Notes under the pieces: generated by a model
Told to the model about the DNA's origin: nothing
Seen by the model: the letters and a program-made list of their open reading frames with translations, nothing else
The model's database searches: none
DNA from: Oscillospiraceae bacterium
Lineage (GTDB): Bacteria > Bacillota > Clostridia > UMGS1810
DNA length: 37,483 bases
Direction of reading: 5' to 3'
Assembly (NCBI GenBank): GCA_015069095.1
Contig: SVJH01000020.1
Location: 1 to 37,483, forward strand
In this document: positions 9,435-20,538 of the stretch, one piece after another
Layout: each line of letters starts with the position of its first letter
Position numbering within the stretch: position 1 is the stretch's first letter
Position numbers and translations under genes: made by a program

Positions 9435-9709
9435 TGATGATTTATCCGGCAATTACAGATTTAATGGAAAAATTCGACAGTAGATATTCTTTAGTTATTG
9501 CTACTGCAAAAAGAGCAAGAGAAATTTACCAGACAGGTGTTACTTTTACTGAATGTAAATCTAACAAACCTGTAACTATTGCTGTAAATGAAATTGCAGA
9601 AAATAAAGTTTCTTTCAAAAAAGTTGTAGAAAAAAATGCTCCTATGACTCAGGACGAAGAACTAAATAAAATTATTGAAGGACAATATAACGATATTTTA
9701 GGTGAATGA
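9434..9709 (+). CDS. rpoZ: RNA polymerase omega subunit
   Basis: Small subunit that helps assemble RNA polymerase around beta'. The 91-residue protein shows the family segments MIYPAITDLMEKFDSRYSLV and IATAKRAREI. The ATG at 9434 shares a base with the gmk stop (TAATG) and has AGGTGG seven bases upstream; an adjacent ATG at 9437 is also possible. Position between gmk and coaBC is the classical one. Confidence 0.94.
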   Translation: MMIYPAITDLMEKFDSRYSLVIATAKRAREIYQTGVTFTECKSNKPVTIAVNEIAENKVSFKKVVEKNAPMTQDEELNKIIEGQYNDILGE

Positions 9710-9710
9710 T

Positions 9711-10886
9711 ATGTCTAAAAACATTGTTGTTGGTGTAACTGGTGGTATAGCTGCTTATAAAACTGTTGAAGTTGTAAGCAGACTAAAAAAAATGTCATAC
9801 AATGTAGATGTAATAATGACAAAATCTGCTCAGGAGTTTGTTATGCCACTTACTTTTCAAACGTTATCAAAAAACAAAGTTGTGTGTGATATGTTTGAAA
9901 AAACGAATTATTATGAGGTTGAACACATAAGTCTTGCGACAAAGGCTGATGCTTTTTTGGTGTGTCCTGCAACCGCGAATATAATTGGTAAAGTTGCAAA
10001 TGGTATTGCTGATGATTTTTTATCTACAACAATTATGGCAACAAAAGCGCCGGTAATATTTGCGCTTGGAATGAATACAAATATGTACGAAAATCCAATT
10101 GTGCAGGCAAATATAAAAAAACTTAAGGAATATGGCTATTTGTTTGTTGATGCTGATGAGGGCTTTTTAGCCTGTGGGACAAGTGGAAAGGGAAGACTTG
10201 CCGACACTCAGACGATTATTGATTCGTTAGAATATGCGCTATCAAAAAAAGATTTGCAAGGAAAAAAAGTACTTGTAACAGCAGGTCCGACTACTGAATC
10301 AATTGACCCTGTAAGATTTATTACAAATCATTCCAGCGGAAAAATGGGCTATGAAATCGCTAAAGCAGCAAGATTAAGAGGTGCTTCTGTTACGCTTGTA
10401 AGCGGAAAAACAAACTTGTCATGTCCTACAGGTGTAAATGTAGTAAATGTTACTTCTGCTTTGGAAATGAAAGAAGAAGTTATTAAACATTTTGATAATA
10501 GTGATATAGTTATAAAAGCAGCTGCTGTCGCTGATTATAGACCTAAAAGTGTAAGTGATGATAAAATCAAAAAAACTGATGAAAATTTATCTATTGAACT
10601 TGAAAAAAATCCTGATATATTAAAAGAATTAGGACAAAGAAAAAGCAATCAGATTCTGGTTGGATTTTGTATGGAAACAAAAGATCTTATAGAAAACGCT
10701 AAAAAGAAATTAGAATCTAAAAATCTTGATTTTATTGTTGCTAATAATCTAAAAGTTGAAGGTGCAGGATTTGGCACAGATACTAATGTTGTTTCAATAA
10801 TTGAAAGAAATGGCAATAAAACTGATTACGAAAAAATGTCAAAATTTGAGTTGGCAAATATAATTTTAGATAAAACTTTAAAATAG
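9711..10886 (+). CDS. coaBC: Bifunctional phosphopantothenoylcysteine decarboxylase/synthetase CoaBC
   Basis: Carries out two steps of coenzyme A synthesis. The N-terminal CoaC flavoprotein half has GVTGGIAAYKTVEVVSRL, the catalytic His in VEHISLATKADAF, the MNTNMYENP clamp and the catalytic Cys in FLACGTSGKGRL. The C-terminal CoaB half has VTAGPTTESIDPVRF, NHSSGKMGYEIA and AAAVADYRP. The 391-residue length is typical. The ATG at 9711 follows AGGTGA and lies one base after the rpoZ stop; the GTG at 9702 is rejected. Confidence 0.96.
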   Translation: MSKNIVVGVTGGIAAYKTVEVVSRLKKMSYNVDVIMTKSAQEFVMPLTFQTLSKNKVVCDMFEKTNYYEVEHISLATKADAFLVCPATANIIGKVANGIADDFLSTTIMATKAPVIFALGMNTNMYENPIVQANIKKLKEYGYLFVDADEGFLACGTSGKGRLADTQTIIDSLEYALSKKDLQGKKVLVTAGPTTESIDPVRFITNHSSGKMGYEIAKAARLRGASVTLVSGKTNLSCPTGVNVVNVTSALEMKEEVIKHFDNSDIVIKAAAVADYRPKSVSDDKIKKTDENLSIELEKNPDILKELGQRKSNQILVGFCMETKDLIENAKKKLESKNLDFIVANNLKVEGAGFGTDTNVVSIIERNGNKTDYEKMSKFELANIILDKTLK

Positions 10887-10916
10887 GGCAACAAGGTTGC
10901 TCTATTTTGAGTTTTT
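10880..10916 (+). terminator. Hairpin at the end of coaBC, possible partial terminator
   Basis: A 13-bp stem with one G-U pair (arms 10880-10892 and 10896-10908, 3-nt loop) includes the coaBC stop codon and is followed by GAGTTTTT. The T-run is short, so it may only reduce transcription into priA. Confidence 0.55.
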
Positions 10917-10943
10917 AAGGTAGATAAAAAAGGAGGAATTTTG

Positions 10944-13388
10944 ATGATCGCAGAAATTATTATCAATAATATTTCTCGTTTTACAGATAATATTTATCAT
11001 TACATAATTCCTCGAAATATTGATGTATCAGTAGGTTCAAGAGTTATTGTTCCGTTTGGAAAGGGGAACAAAACGTATGAAGGATACGTCTTAGATATAT
11101 TAGATAATACTGATACACCTAATTTAAAAGAAATAGTAAAAACTGTTGATGATATTTCATATTTTAATGAGAATATTTCAAAACTTATAAAATTTATGCA
11201 TCACAGATACTTTTCGCCTTATTGTGATATAGTAAAAGCAATTTTACCAAAAGGTGTATCGACTAAGTTTAAAACATATGTAACTTTAATTGAACTTGAT
11301 GAAGATATTTTAAAAACAAAAACATCGCGTAGTCTTATAAAAGAAAAAATAGTAAGTTATTTAAAAGAAAATGGTTTAAAATGTGAACTCGATAAAATTT
11401 GTGAAAACATCGGCAGAAAAAATATAAATACATCAATAAAATCATTAAAAGAAGATAAAATTATTGATACACATAATGTTGAAATAGAAAATATAACAGA
11501 CAAATATGTTAAATTTGTTTCTCTTATTATAGAAAAAAGCGAAGCATACCAAATAATCGAAAACATTTCAAGAAGAATGCCTGCAAGAGCAAGGGTGCTT
11601 GAAATGCTGTGTGAAACCGATAAAATTATGCTTAGTGAATTATTGGAATTATGTTCAACATCGGTTGAAACAGTAAAATATCTGGTGAATAAAGGTTATG
11701 CACATATATCAGAAGAATTAGTTGAATATGAAGGCGTTTTTTCCTCTTATGAAAGTACAGAAAAAAGAACAGATTTAACTGATGAACAAAAAAATGCCAT
11801 TTCTGTTGTTTCTGAGCACATTGGCACTAACAAAACTTTTTTAGTGCATGGTGTAACGGGAAGTGGAAAAACAGAAGTGTATCTTCAGCTTATTGAAAAA
11901 ACACTTGAAACAAAAAAACGAGCGATTTTTTTAGTTCCTGAAATTTCTTTAACTCCCCAGATGATAAAACAAGTTAGTGAAAGATTTGGGGAAGAAACTG
12001 CTCTTATCCATTCAAAACTTACTATGCGTCAAAGGTATAATGAATGGAAAAGAATAAAAAACGGCGATGCAAAAGTTGTTGTCGGTGCAAGAAGTGCAGT
12101 TTTTGCGCCGGTAGACAATTTGGGATTGATTATTATTGACGAAGAACACGAAACTTCGTACAAATCTGAAACAAGCCCAAGATACAATACAGTTGAAATT
12201 GCAAGATTCAGATGTAAAAACGAAAACGCTACTTTAGTTTTAGCATCTGCAACGCCGTCTGTTGAGAGTTACTATAATGCAAAAAATGGTACTTATAATC
12301 TTATTGAACTAAGATCAAGAATCAACAGTTCAAAATTGCCCACAGTTGAAATTGTCGATATGCGTGATGAAATTTCAAATGGCAACAAATCAATTTTCAG
12401 TGAAAAACTAAAAAGTGAAATTGAAAAGAATTTGTCTGATAAAAAACAAACGATACTGTTTTTAAATAAAAGAGGATATTCAAACTTTTTGTCATGCAGA
12501 AGTTGCGGATATGTTCCTAAATGTCCAAATTGTAATATTTCTCTTACTTATCATAAAGAAGGTAATTATCTTGTATGCCACTATTGTGATTACAAAAGTG
12601 AAGTTTATCATACATGTCCCGAGTGTGAAAGTAAGTATATAAAGCAAATAGGAATGGGTACACAAAAAATTGTTGATGAACTTAAAAACCTGTTTAAAGA
12701 TGCAAAAATACTTCGCATGGATGCTGATACAACAAGTTCAAAAGATGCTCACGAAAATATACTAAAACAATTTAAAGAAAAAGAAGCAGATATTTTAGTC
12801 GGTACGCAAATGATAGCAAAAGGACTTGATTTTCCTGATGTAACTCTTGTTGGCGTAGTTTTAGCAGATATGAGCCTTTATCTTGATGATTTTAGAAGCA
12901 ATGAGAAAACATTTGACATTTTAACGCAGGTTATTGGCAGGGCAGGTCGAGGAAAATATGACGGCAGAGCGATAATTCAAACGTATTATCCTGATGATGA
13001 AGTTTTAATGCTAAGTAGGCATCAGGATTACATAAGTTTTTATCATAATGAAATTTCTGTGAGGAAAGGCATGATGTATCCGCCTTTTTGTGAAATGATA
13101 AATATTACATCCTCGTCAGATAACGAAAAGATGGCGTATGACCATCTTAGAAAATTTAGAAATGAACTTATAAGTAAAGTAAAAGAACTTGACAATTTGA
13201 GTTTTATTAGGATTTATAATGTTACAAAATCTCCAATGCACAAAATTAACGGTAAATACAGATATAGATTTTTAATCAAAACAAATTACAATAGGAGATT
13301 ATATAATCTCATAAATGAAATTCTTGTAAAAAATTATAAAAAAGATATAAGCATTATTGTTGATGTAAATGCAATAAATATGTATTAG
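10944..13388 (+). CDS. priA: Primosomal protein PriA, replication restart helicase
   Basis: 3'-to-5' helicase that reloads the replisome at collapsed forks. The N-terminal DNA-binding domain is followed by the Walker A motif [15 protein letters not shown] near base 11850, the DEAH-like box [11 protein letters not shown], and a zinc-binding insertion with eight Cys (from [13 protein letters not shown] to HTCPECE) near 12495-12630. [12 protein letters not shown] and QVIGRAGRG are the late helicase motifs. The 814-residue length is normal. The ATG at 10944 is preceded by AAGGAGG; the adjacent TTG at 10941 is rejected. Confidence 0.97.
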   Translation: MIAEIIINNISRFTDNIYHYIIPRNIDVSVGSRVIVPFGKGNKTYEGYVLDILDNTDTPNLKEIVKTVDDISYFNENISKLIKFMHHRYFSPYCDIVKAILPKGVSTKFKTYVTLIELDEDILKTKTSRSLIKEKIVSYLKENGLKCELDKICENIGRKNINTSIKSLKEDKIIDTHNVEIENITDKYVKFVSLIIEKSEAYQIIENISRRMPARARVLEMLCETDKIMLSELLELCSTSVETVKYLVNKGYAHISEELVEYEGVFSSYESTEKRTDLTDEQKNAISVVSEHIGTNKTFLVHGVTGSGKTEVYLQLIEKTLETKKRAIFLVPEISLTPQMIKQVSERFGEETALIHSKLTMRQRYNEWKRIKNGDAKVVVGARSAVFAPVDNLGLIIIDEEHETSYKSETSPRYNTVEIARFRCKNENATLVLASATPSVESYYNAKNGTYNLIELRSRINSSKLPTVEIVDMRDEISNGNKSIFSEKLKSEIEKNLSDKKQTILFLNKRGYSNFLSCRSCGYVPKCPNCNISLTYHKEGNYLVCHYCDYKSEVYHTCPECESKYIKQIGMGTQKIVDELKNLFKDAKILRMDADTTSSKDAHENILKQFKEKEADILVGTQMIAKGLDFPDVTLVGVVLADMSLYLDDFRSNEKTFDILTQVIGRAGRGKYDGRAIIQTYYPDDEVLMLSRHQDYISFYHNEISVRKGMMYPPFCEMINITSSSDNEKMAYDHLRKFRNELISKVKELDNLSFIRIYNVTKSPMHKINGKYRYRFLIKTNYNRRLYNLINEILVKNYKKDISIIVDVNAINMY

Positions 13389-13401
13389 GAGGGATTTTTT
13401 T

Positions 13402-13866
13402 ATGGCAGTCAGAAACATAAGAAAAATTGGCGATGACATTTTAAGAAAAAAATGCAGACCGATTGAAAAAATAGATGACAATTTACTAACTCTTCTTGAC
13501 GATATGGCTGAAACTATGAAAATTGCAAATGGAGTAGGACTTGCAGCACCTCAGGTGGGCGTTTTAAAAAGGGTAGTAGTAATTGATGTCGGCGACGGAC
13601 TTTTAGAACTTATAAATCCTGAAATTGTTAATCTATCAGGAACACAAATTTCTTGTGAAGGGTGTCTAAGCGTTCCTGATAAATATGGCGAAGTTGTAAG
13701 ACCCGAAAAAGTTGTAGTAAGGGCTATGGATAGAAACGGGGAATATTATGAAGTAGTTGGTCAGGAACTGTTAGCTGTCGCGCTATGTCATGAACTTGAC
13801 CATCTTGATGGTGTTTTGTATGTAGACAAAGCACAAAGATTTTTATCAAAAGACGAAATAGAATAG
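13402..13866 (+). CDS. def: Peptide deformylase
   Basis: Metalloenzyme that removes the formyl group from nascent proteins. The 154-residue protein has all three motifs: [18 protein letters not shown] with the metal-binding Cys, and CHELDHLDG with the two His ligands and the catalytic Glu. TAGGAGGG precedes the ATG. It is followed by fmt, its functional counterpart, as in most bacteria. Confidence 0.97.
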   Translation: MAVRNIRKIGDDILRKKCRPIEKIDDNLLTLLDDMAETMKIANGVGLAAPQVGVLKRVVVIDVGDGLLELINPEIVNLSGTQISCEGCLSVPDKYGEVVRPEKVVVRAMDRNGEYYEVVGQELLAVALCHELDHLDGVLYVDKAQRFLSKDEIE

Positions 13867-13885
13867 TTTGAAGGGGATGTCTTTA

Positions 13886-14821
13886 TTGAAGATAATGTTT
13901 ATGGGAACTCCTGAGTTCTCTTTATCAACATTAGATGCATTAAAAGAAGCAGGATATAGTGTTGATGCAATAATTACTCAACCTGATAAACCGAAAAACA
14001 GAGGGCAAAAAATGTCTCATCCACCTGTATATGACTATGCTGTTGAAAACAATATAAATGTTTATCAGCCCGAAAATTTAAAAAAAGAAAATTTTGAAAA
14101 TATTTTAACAGATGTGGATCCTGATATAATTATTGTTACAGCATATGGCAAAATATTACCGGAATATGTTTTAAACTATCCCAAATATGGTTGTATCAAC
14201 GTTCATGCATCGCTTCTTCCAAAATACAGAGGTGCTGCGCCTATACAGTGGTCAATAATAAATGGCGAAAAAGTAACCGGTGTAACAATTATGTATATGG
14301 AAAAAGGTCTTGATACCGGTGATATGATACTAAAAGAAGAAGTTGAAATTACTCCCGTAGACACTTATGAGACTTTGCACGATAAACTTGCTTTAGTTGG
14401 AAAGAAAGCAATAAAAGATGCGCTTGTCCTTATTGAAAATGGCAAGGTAACTGCACAAAAACAAGATGATGCTCTAAGCAATTATGCTCATATGATTGAT
14501 AAAAATACGGCACGTATTGATTGGTCAAAAACTGCAAATGATATAAATAATCTTGTTCGCGGGTTGAATCCTTTTCCAAAAGCGATGACAACGTACAACG
14601 GAAAACTTTTAAAAATTACTGAAACAGAGGTTTTAGATTTAAAATCATCTTGCGAGTGCGGAATTGTTTTTGAAGTTGAAAAAGATGCCATTTGTGTTTC
14701 GTGTGGAAATGCAACTTCACTTAGACTTAAAACAATTCAACTTGAAGGTAAAAAAATGATGAAAGTCAAAGATTTCCTTGTGGGAAATAAAATAGATATC
14801 GGAACAAAATTAGGAGAATAA
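13886..14821 (+). CDS. fmt: Methionyl-tRNA formyltransferase
   Basis: Formylates initiator Met-tRNA. Motifs: MGTPEFSLSTL, VTAYGKILP, the active-site block INVHASLLPKYRGAAPIQW with the catalytic Asn and His, and GLDTGDMI with the catalytic Asp. The TTG at 13886 is preferred: AAGGGG at 13871-13876 lies nine bases upstream and the protein then begins MKIMFMGTPEF like most Fmt (311 residues). A TTG at 13868 and an ATG at 13877 are in frame but poorly placed. Confidence 0.95.
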   Translation: MKIMFMGTPEFSLSTLDALKEAGYSVDAIITQPDKPKNRGQKMSHPPVYDYAVENNINVYQPENLKKENFENILTDVDPDIIIVTAYGKILPEYVLNYPKYGCINVHASLLPKYRGAAPIQWSIINGEKVTGVTIMYMEKGLDTGDMILKEEVEITPVDTYETLHDKLALVGKKAIKDALVLIENGKVTAQKQDDALSNYAHMIDKNTARIDWSKTANDINNLVRGLNPFPKAMTTYNGKLLKITETEVLDLKSSCECGIVFEVEKDAICVSCGNATSLRLKTIQLEGKKMMKVKDFLVGNKIDIGTKLGE

Positions 14822-14832
14822 GGAGAAAAAAT

Positions 14833-15513
14833 ATGTATATAGATTCATATTATATTATTTTGGTTTTACCTGCTGTGCTTTTGTCGATGTATGCACAGTT
14901 CAAAGTAAACAGTACATTTAATAAATTTTCAAAAGTGATGAGCACAAGGGGTGTTACTGCGCGTGATGTTGCACGTATGATACTTGACAGGCATGGATTA
15001 AATTATATTCCTGTTGAGCATATAAGTGGTAATTTATCTGACCATTATGATCCTAAGAGTAAAGTTGTAAGATTGTCAGATTCAGTATACAACAGTTCAA
15101 GTATTGCATCAATTGGTGTTGCAGCCCATGAATGCGGTCATGCCATTCAGCATGCGACTTCATACTCTCCACTTAATATAAGAAATATGATTTTCCCTGT
15201 TGTAAATATTTCATCAACGCTTTCTATGCCGCTTATTATATTGGGATTTATAATGAGTTATGCGCCGCTTGTTGAAATTGGTATAATACTATTTTCTGCA
15301 GTTGTTTTATTTCAGATTATAACACTTCCTGTGGAGTTTAACGCGAGCAGAAGGGCACTTGCGATTCTTGATGAAAATGGGATTTTAGTGTCAAATGAAT
15401 TAAAATCGACAAAAAAAGTTTTATCTGCTGCGGCTCTTACTTATGTTGCTGCTGCTATAGTTGCTATAGCTAACCTTTTAAGACTTATTCTTGTATATAG
15501 AGACAGAGATTAG
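14833..15513 (+). CDS. Membrane zinc metallopeptidase, YugP/COG2738 family
   Basis: Putative neutral zinc protease with its active site near the membrane. The 226-residue protein has an N-terminal span, the metal site AAHECGHAIQHATSYSPL (HExxH pattern) and further hydrophobic segments around residues 125-165 and 190-215. The family is widespread in Firmicutes and its substrates are poorly known. It sits inside the fmt-rsmB interval with good ribosome binding sites on both sides, so it belongs to the operon. Confidence 0.9.
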   Translation: MYIDSYYIILVLPAVLLSMYAQFKVNSTFNKFSKVMSTRGVTARDVARMILDRHGLNYIPVEHISGNLSDHYDPKSKVVRLSDSVYNSSSIASIGVAAHECGHAIQHATSYSPLNIRNMIFPVVNISSTLSMPLIILGFIMSYAPLVEIGIILFSAVVLFQIITLPVEFNASRRALAILDENGILVSNELKSTKKVLSAAALTYVAAAIVAIANLLRLILVYRDRD

Positions 15514-15521
15514 GAGAAAAA

Positions 15522-16826
15522 ATGCAAAATGCGAGAAATATTGCACTTAATGTTTTATATAACATTGATGTAAATGGTGCATATATAAATATTGAACTTA
15601 AAAATTCGCTTGAAAAAAGCAATTTATCGTCTGTTGACAGAAACTTTGTTACAGAACTTGTTCATGGTGTAATTAGATATAAAATCAGACTTGATTATGT
15701 AATAAAACAGTTTTCTAAAATAAAATGGAACAAAATTTCACCGTATGTCGTTAACATATTAAGGCTTGGAATTTACCAAATTTTATTTCTCGATAAAATA
15801 CCAAATAGTGCTGCAATTAACGAAAGTGTTAACCTTGTTAAAAAATACAGTAATCATTCTTCAGGATTTGTAAATGCACTATTGCGAAATGTTACACGGA
15901 ATGAGATAAAATATCCCGAAGAACAAATTGAATATTTGAGCGTATTTTATTCATTTGAAAACTGGATGGTTAAAAAGTTTGTAGATGATTATGGTTATGA
16001 AAAAACGGTTAGTATTTTAAATTCACTAAATAGAAGAAAAAACTTATATATACGTGTCAACACATTGGTAACAGATGTAGATTCACTGATAAAAGAATTT
16101 GAAGATAAAAGCATTATTGCAAAAAAATCTGATATAATTAGTGATGCTTTGTCCGTTAAAGGAATTGGAAATCTAAATACACTTGATGCGTTTGTTGAAG
16201 GAAAGTTTTATGTTCAAAATTTAAGTTCAATGCTTTGTGTAAAGTCGCTTGATGTAAAAGAAAACAATTTAGTTATAGATGTTTGTGCTGCACCAGGCGG
16301 AAAAACTTCGTATATTTCACAGATAATGAACAACACAGGTAAAATAATTGCATTTGATATGTACGAACATAAGATAAAGCTTATGAATGAAAATTTTGAA
16401 AGATTACATATAAAAAACATTGATGTTGAGCTTAACAATTCAGAAAACGTGTGCGAAAAATACGTTGAAAAAGCAGATTGTGTACTTGTTGATGCACCTT
16501 GTTCGGGTCTTGGAATAATTTCTCAGAAACCTGATATCAAATATTCTATAAAAGAAGAAGATATACAAAAACTTTCTAAGCAGTCTTTAAAAATTTTAAA
16601 TACAAGTGCAAAATATGTAAAAAAAGGTGGAACTTTAGTTTTTAGTCTTTGTACATTTACAAACGAGGAAAGTGTACATAATGTAGAAAAATTTCTTGAA
16701 TTGAACAATGATTTTAAACTTGAAAAAATTAACTGTTATGATGAGGATAATAACGGAATGATAACAATTTTTCCGGACGAAACAGATATGGATGGATTTT
16801 TTATCTGTAAATTTAAAAGGGTATAA
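15522..16826 (+). CDS. rsmB: 16S rRNA cytosine-967 C5 methyltransferase RsmB
   Basis: Methylates C967 of 16S rRNA (E. coli numbering) with SAM. An N-terminal NusB-like RNA-binding domain (about residues 1-130) precedes the methyltransferase. SAM motif I is [14 protein letters not shown]; the motif [11 protein letters not shown] and the catalytic Cys in [10 protein letters not shown] are both present. The 434-residue length is typical. It is preceded by TAGGAG, and its end lies 4 bp before the rlmN start. Confidence 0.95.
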   Translation: MQNARNIALNVLYNIDVNGAYINIELKNSLEKSNLSSVDRNFVTELVHGVIRYKIRLDYVIKQFSKIKWNKISPYVVNILRLGIYQILFLDKIPNSAAINESVNLVKKYSNHSSGFVNALLRNVTRNEIKYPEEQIEYLSVFYSFENWMVKKFVDDYGYEKTVSILNSLNRRKNLYIRVNTLVTDVDSLIKEFEDKSIIAKKSDIISDALSVKGIGNLNTLDAFVEGKFYVQNLSSMLCVKSLDVKENNLVIDVCAAPGGKTSYISQIMNNTGKIIAFDMYEHKIKLMNENFERLHIKNIDVELNNSENVCEKYVEKADCVLVDAPCSGLGIISQKPDIKYSIKEEDIQKLSKQSLKILNTSAKYVKKGGTLVFSLCTFTNEESVHNVEKFLELNNDFKLEKINCYDEDNNGMITIFPDETDMDGFFICKFKRV

Positions 16827-16830
16827 ATGG

Positions 16831-17862
16831 ATGAAAACTAATTTAAAAGATTTAACTTATGATGAACTTGCAAGTTTAATTGAAAGTCTTGGAGAGAAAA
16901 AATTTAGAACAAAACAGATTTTTTCTTGGCTTCATAAAGGTGTAACGTCGTTTGATGAGATGACGGATATTTCCAAAGATTTAAAGCAAAGACTTTCGGA
17001 AAAAAGTTTTGTAAGTACTCTTAAAATTGAAAGAAAGCTTGTTTCAAAAATCGATAAAACAACTAAATATTTATTCAAACTTGAAGATGGAAATATGGTT
17101 GAAAGTGTTGTTATGTATTATAAACACGGTATTTCAATTTGCATTTCATCGCAGGTTGGTTGCAGAATGGGATGTAAGTTTTGCGCATCTACCATTGGCG
17201 GTTTAGTTAGAAATCTCACACCTGGTGAAATTCTTGATCAGGTTATTTTTGCACAAAAAGATATTGGCGAGAGAATTTCTAATATCGTGATGATGGGAAT
17301 CGGAGAGCCACTTGATAATTACGATAATGTAATCAAGTTTTTAAAAAATGTCAATGATGAAAACGGAATTAACATTGGATATAGACACATCTCGCTTTCT
17401 ACTTGCGGTGTTGTAAAGAATATATATAAACTTATGGAACTTGATATTCCTATAACTTTGTCAATTTCACTTCACGCTCCAAGTAACGAAATAAGAGATA
17501 AAATTATGCCTGTAAATAAGGCGTACGATATAAACGAACTTTTATCTGCGTGTAAAAAATATATTGAAAAAACAAATCGTAGAATTAGTTTTGAATACTC
17601 AATTATAATGGGTGTTAACGACAGTGAAAATCATGCTAAAATGCTTTCTACACTTTTAAAAGGAATGCTATGTCATGTTAATATAATTCCTGTTAATAAA
17701 GTAACAGAAACTGGGTTTGAAAAACCCGATAGAAAAAAGATAGAAAAATTTGTAAATGTACTTTTAAATAACAGAATAAATGCAACGGTAAGAAGAGAAC
17801 TTGGCAGTGATATAAATGCCTCGTGTGGACAACTTAGACGTTCTGTGAAGAGGGGTGAATGA
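16831..17862 (+). CDS. rlmN: Dual-specificity 23S rRNA/tRNA A2503/A37 C2-methyltransferase RlmN
   Basis: Radical SAM enzyme that methylates A2503 of 23S rRNA and A37 of some tRNAs. The cluster motif is GCRMGCKFC (CxxxCxxC); [23 protein letters not shown] and SISLHAP follow, and the second catalytic Cys lies in NASCGQLR near the C terminus. The 343-residue protein starts at the ATG at 16831 behind AAAAGGG; an ATG at 16792 inside rsmB is in frame but has no suitable site and would add unrelated residues. Confidence 0.96.
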   Translation: MKTNLKDLTYDELASLIESLGEKKFRTKQIFSWLHKGVTSFDEMTDISKDLKQRLSEKSFVSTLKIERKLVSKIDKTTKYLFKLEDGNMVESVVMYYKHGISICISSQVGCRMGCKFCASTIGGLVRNLTPGEILDQVIFAQKDIGERISNIVMMGIGEPLDNYDNVIKFLKNVNDENGINIGYRHISLSTCGVVKNIYKLMELDIPITLSISLHAPSNEIRDKIMPVNKAYDINELLSACKKYIEKTNRRISFEYSIIMGVNDSENHAKMLSTLLKGMLCHVNIIPVNKVTETGFEKPDRKKIEKFVNVLLNNRINATVRRELGSDINASCGQLRRSVKRGE

Positions 17863-18594
17863 ATGTTAGTATCTGCATACACCGACGTAGGCTCGGTGAG
17901 AAAAGTAAATGAAGATAATTATTATGTTTCCGATTTTTTAAATGATAACGGATTTATTATTGTTGCAGATGGTATGGGTGGACATAACGGTGGACAAATT
18001 GCAAGCAAAACAGCAATTGATGCAATTAAAAATAATTTATCATTAGAAAGTATGCTATTGATGAGTGAGGATGAAATTGAAAATCATCTTAATGATTGCA
18101 TAGACAATGCAAATAACGAAGTAATTTTAAAATCACTAACTGATGAACATTTAAACGGAATGGGCACAACATTGGTTTTGTGTGTGGTTTTGAATAATAA
18201 GATTTATATCGCAAATATTGGAGATAGCCGATTTTATGCAATAAGGGATAATAAAATTGCTCAGGTTACAAAAGATCATTCTGTTGTACAGATGCTAATA
18301 GATAAAGGCGAAATTTCGGAAATTGAAGCGAAAAACCATCCGAATAAAAATGTTATAACTCGAGCTATTGGAAGTTCTCCAAAGGCTGAAGCGGATATTT
18401 ATTCATATTCGATAAAAAAAGACGATTACATACTTATGTGTACTGATGGTCTTTCTAATATGGTCGACAGCTCTACAATATTGAATTTTTTAATGAGTGA
18501 AAGTAATCTTGATACGGCTGTCAAAAAAATGGGCGATTTAGCAATTAAAAATGGTGGATATGATAATATAACTGTAGTTGCAGTTAGATTTTAA
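17863..18594 (+). CDS. prpC: PP2C-type Ser/Thr protein phosphatase PrpC
   Basis: Dephosphorylates targets of the adjacent kinase PrkC. All PP2C metal motifs are visible: VNEDNY, VADGMGGHNGG, GMGTTLV, IGDSRFYAI, TKDHSVV, TDGLSNMVD and GGYDNITVV. The 243-residue protein is cytosolic with no membrane segment. It starts 1 bp after the rlmN stop with AGGGGTG upstream and is followed 16 bp later by prkC, the universal pairing in Firmicutes. Confidence 0.96.
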   Translation: MLVSAYTDVGSVRKVNEDNYYVSDFLNDNGFIIVADGMGGHNGGQIASKTAIDAIKNNLSLESMLLMSEDEIENHLNDCIDNANNEVILKSLTDEHLNGMGTTLVLCVVLNNKIYIANIGDSRFYAIRDNKIAQVTKDHSVVQMLIDKGEISEIEAKNHPNKNVITRAIGSSPKAEADIYSYSIKKDDYILMCTDGLSNMVDSSTILNFLMSESNLDTAVKKMGDLAIKNGGYDNITVVAVRF

Positions 18595-18610
18595 TAAATG
18601 AGGTGTAATA

Positions 18611-20530
18611 ATGATAGGTAAAATTCTTGGCGGCAGATATGAAATAATAGAAGAAGTCGGTAAGGGTGGAATGGCAGTTGTTTATAAAGCAAAATGCCTT
18701 CTTTTAAATAGAATTGTTGCAGTAAAGGTTTTAAAAAGTGATTTTGAGGAAAGTGAAGAGTTTTTAAAACGTTTTAATACTGAAGCTCAGGCTGCAGCAA
18801 GTCTTTCTAATCAAAACATTGTTTCTATATATGATGTAGGCGAAGAAAACGGCGTTCATTATATTGTAATGGAATATATAGAAGGTTTAACATTAAAAGA
18901 TTATATAAAAAGAATGGGCAAACTTCCGTGGCAGGAAAGTGTTAAAATTGCTATAGAAATCTGCAATGGATTGTCTGCTGCCCATGCAAATAACATTATT
19001 CACAGAGATATCAAACCGCAAAATATTATTGTTACAAATGCCGGGGCAATAAAAGTTGCAGATTTTGGTATAGCACGAGCTGCCTCTTCATCAACAATGA
19101 CTGCTGATAATGATGTTTTAGGTTCTGTGTATTATTTTTCTCCTGAGCAAGCACGTGGTGGATTTGTTGACAAAAAGACTGATATATATTCACTTGGTGT
19201 TGTTTTATATGAAATGCTTACTGGAAATGTGCCATATAATGGAAATTCACCTGTTGCTGTCGCTATGAAACATATCGAAGGAACTCCAAGTTCTATTTGC
19301 ACAGCAGAACCTAACGTTCCTAAAAATATCGAAAACATTGTTTTTAAAGCAATGGAAAAAGATACTTTAAAAAGATATCAGACTATTGATGAAATGCAAC
19401 GTGATTTGATTGAGTCGCTTTCTGTTCCTACTGAACGAGAAATGGAAGAAACTCAAAAAGTTCCTGTTGCTGTTCCAACAAAAACGACAGAAAAAAATGT
19501 TGATGAACCAAAAGAAAGTGATGGTGGTGATAAAAAAGCAATAATTTTTGCTATAATCACTTCTTTGGTTTTAGTTTCTGTGTTTGCATTTTTACTTATA
19601 ACTGGGCTTAATAATGGCGGTAAAACTTTTAAAATGATAGATTTTGTGGATTTATCTATGGAAGAAGCGTTAGAAAAAGCGTTAGATGAAGGCTTCTTAG
19701 AAGAAAATATAAAATTTGTGGAAGAACTTTCAGATGGCGAGGAAAACATTGTATTACGTCAAAAGCCTTCAGCAAATCAAGTAGTAACTGATGATATCGA
19801 AGATGCTGTTATAACATTTTATATCAGTAAAAAGAAAATAACTACTTATGAACTTGAAAATTATGTAAACAAAGATTATGAAGTTGTAAAAAAAGAGTTA
19901 GAAAAAGTTGGAATTAAGGTTGAAATTGAGTACAAAGAAAGTGATGAATACGATGAAGACAGAATAATTTCTCAGTATCCAAAAGCTGGTGAAATAATTA
20001 ATATTGAAAGAGATAAAGTTCTTTTAGAAGTATCGCGAAAAAGTGCTGATGATGAACTTGTTCTCATTCCGTCTGACATTATAGGAAAAGATGAATTAGA
20101 TGCAGTTGATATTCTTGAAGAGTTAGGGTTAGAAGTTGAAACTAAAGAAAAGGAATCTGATAAAGAAAAAGGGACTGTCGTTGAGTATACTCCTGACAGA
20201 CGTGAAGTTAAAAAAGGTTCTAAAATTACTTTATATATAAGTAAAGGTAAAGCCGAAGAAGATGATAACCCTCCAAAACTTCCTGAAAGACCTCAAAATC
20301 CGGATAATTCAAACAAAACTACTAAGACTTTATCAATAGATATTTCAAATTATACTTCAACAGTTACAATAAGAATTGAATCTGGCGGAAAAGTAGTTCA
20401 TGAGTCAACACACGATCCTTCTAAAACACCAATGTTTTCTGCAACTCTTAGTGGTTCTGGCGTCGTAAGTTTTGATATTTATATAAATGGTCAAAAGGTT
20501 GGCAGACGTGATATAAATTTTAATAATTAG
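18611..20530 (+). CDS. prkC: PASTA-domain Ser/Thr kinase PrkC
   Basis: Membrane kinase that senses peptidoglycan fragments and controls growth and envelope functions. The cytosolic Hanks-type kinase domain (residues 1-270) has EVGKGGMAVVYKA, the ATP Lys in AVKVLK, HRDIKPQNI and ADFGIARA. A transmembrane helix (about residues 313-333) leads to three extracellular PASTA repeats spanning about 340-555. After them a Pro/Asn-rich linker and a further ~65-residue beta-rich tail (TLSIDISNYTSTVTIRIE onward) extend the protein to 639 residues. A tail of this kind is not universal and may bind a cell-wall ligand. Confidence 0.95.
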   Translation: MIGKILGGRYEIIEEVGKGGMAVVYKAKCLLLNRIVAVKVLKSDFEESEEFLKRFNTEAQAAASLSNQNIVSIYDVGEENGVHYIVMEYIEGLTLKDYIKRMGKLPWQESVKIAIEICNGLSAAHANNIIHRDIKPQNIIVTNAGAIKVADFGIARAASSSTMTADNDVLGSVYYFSPEQARGGFVDKKTDIYSLGVVLYEMLTGNVPYNGNSPVAVAMKHIEGTPSSICTAEPNVPKNIENIVFKAMEKDTLKRYQTIDEMQRDLIESLSVPTEREMEETQKVPVAVPTKTTEKNVDEPKESDGGDKKAIIFAIITSLVLVSVFAFLLITGLNNGGKTFKMIDFVDLSMEEALEKALDEGFLEENIKFVEELSDGEENIVLRQKPSANQVVTDDIEDAVITFYISKKKITTYELENYVNKDYEVVKKELEKVGIKVEIEYKESDEYDEDRIISQYPKAGEIINIERDKVLLEVSRKSADDELVLIPSDIIGKDELDAVDILEELGLEVETKEKESDKEKGTVVEYTPDRREVKKGSKITLYISKGKAEEDDNPPKLPERPQNPDNSNKTTKTLSIDISNYTSTVTIRIESGGKVVHESTHDPSKTPMFSATLSGSGVVSFDIYINGQKVGRRDINFNN

Positions 20531-20538
20531 GATTAAGT

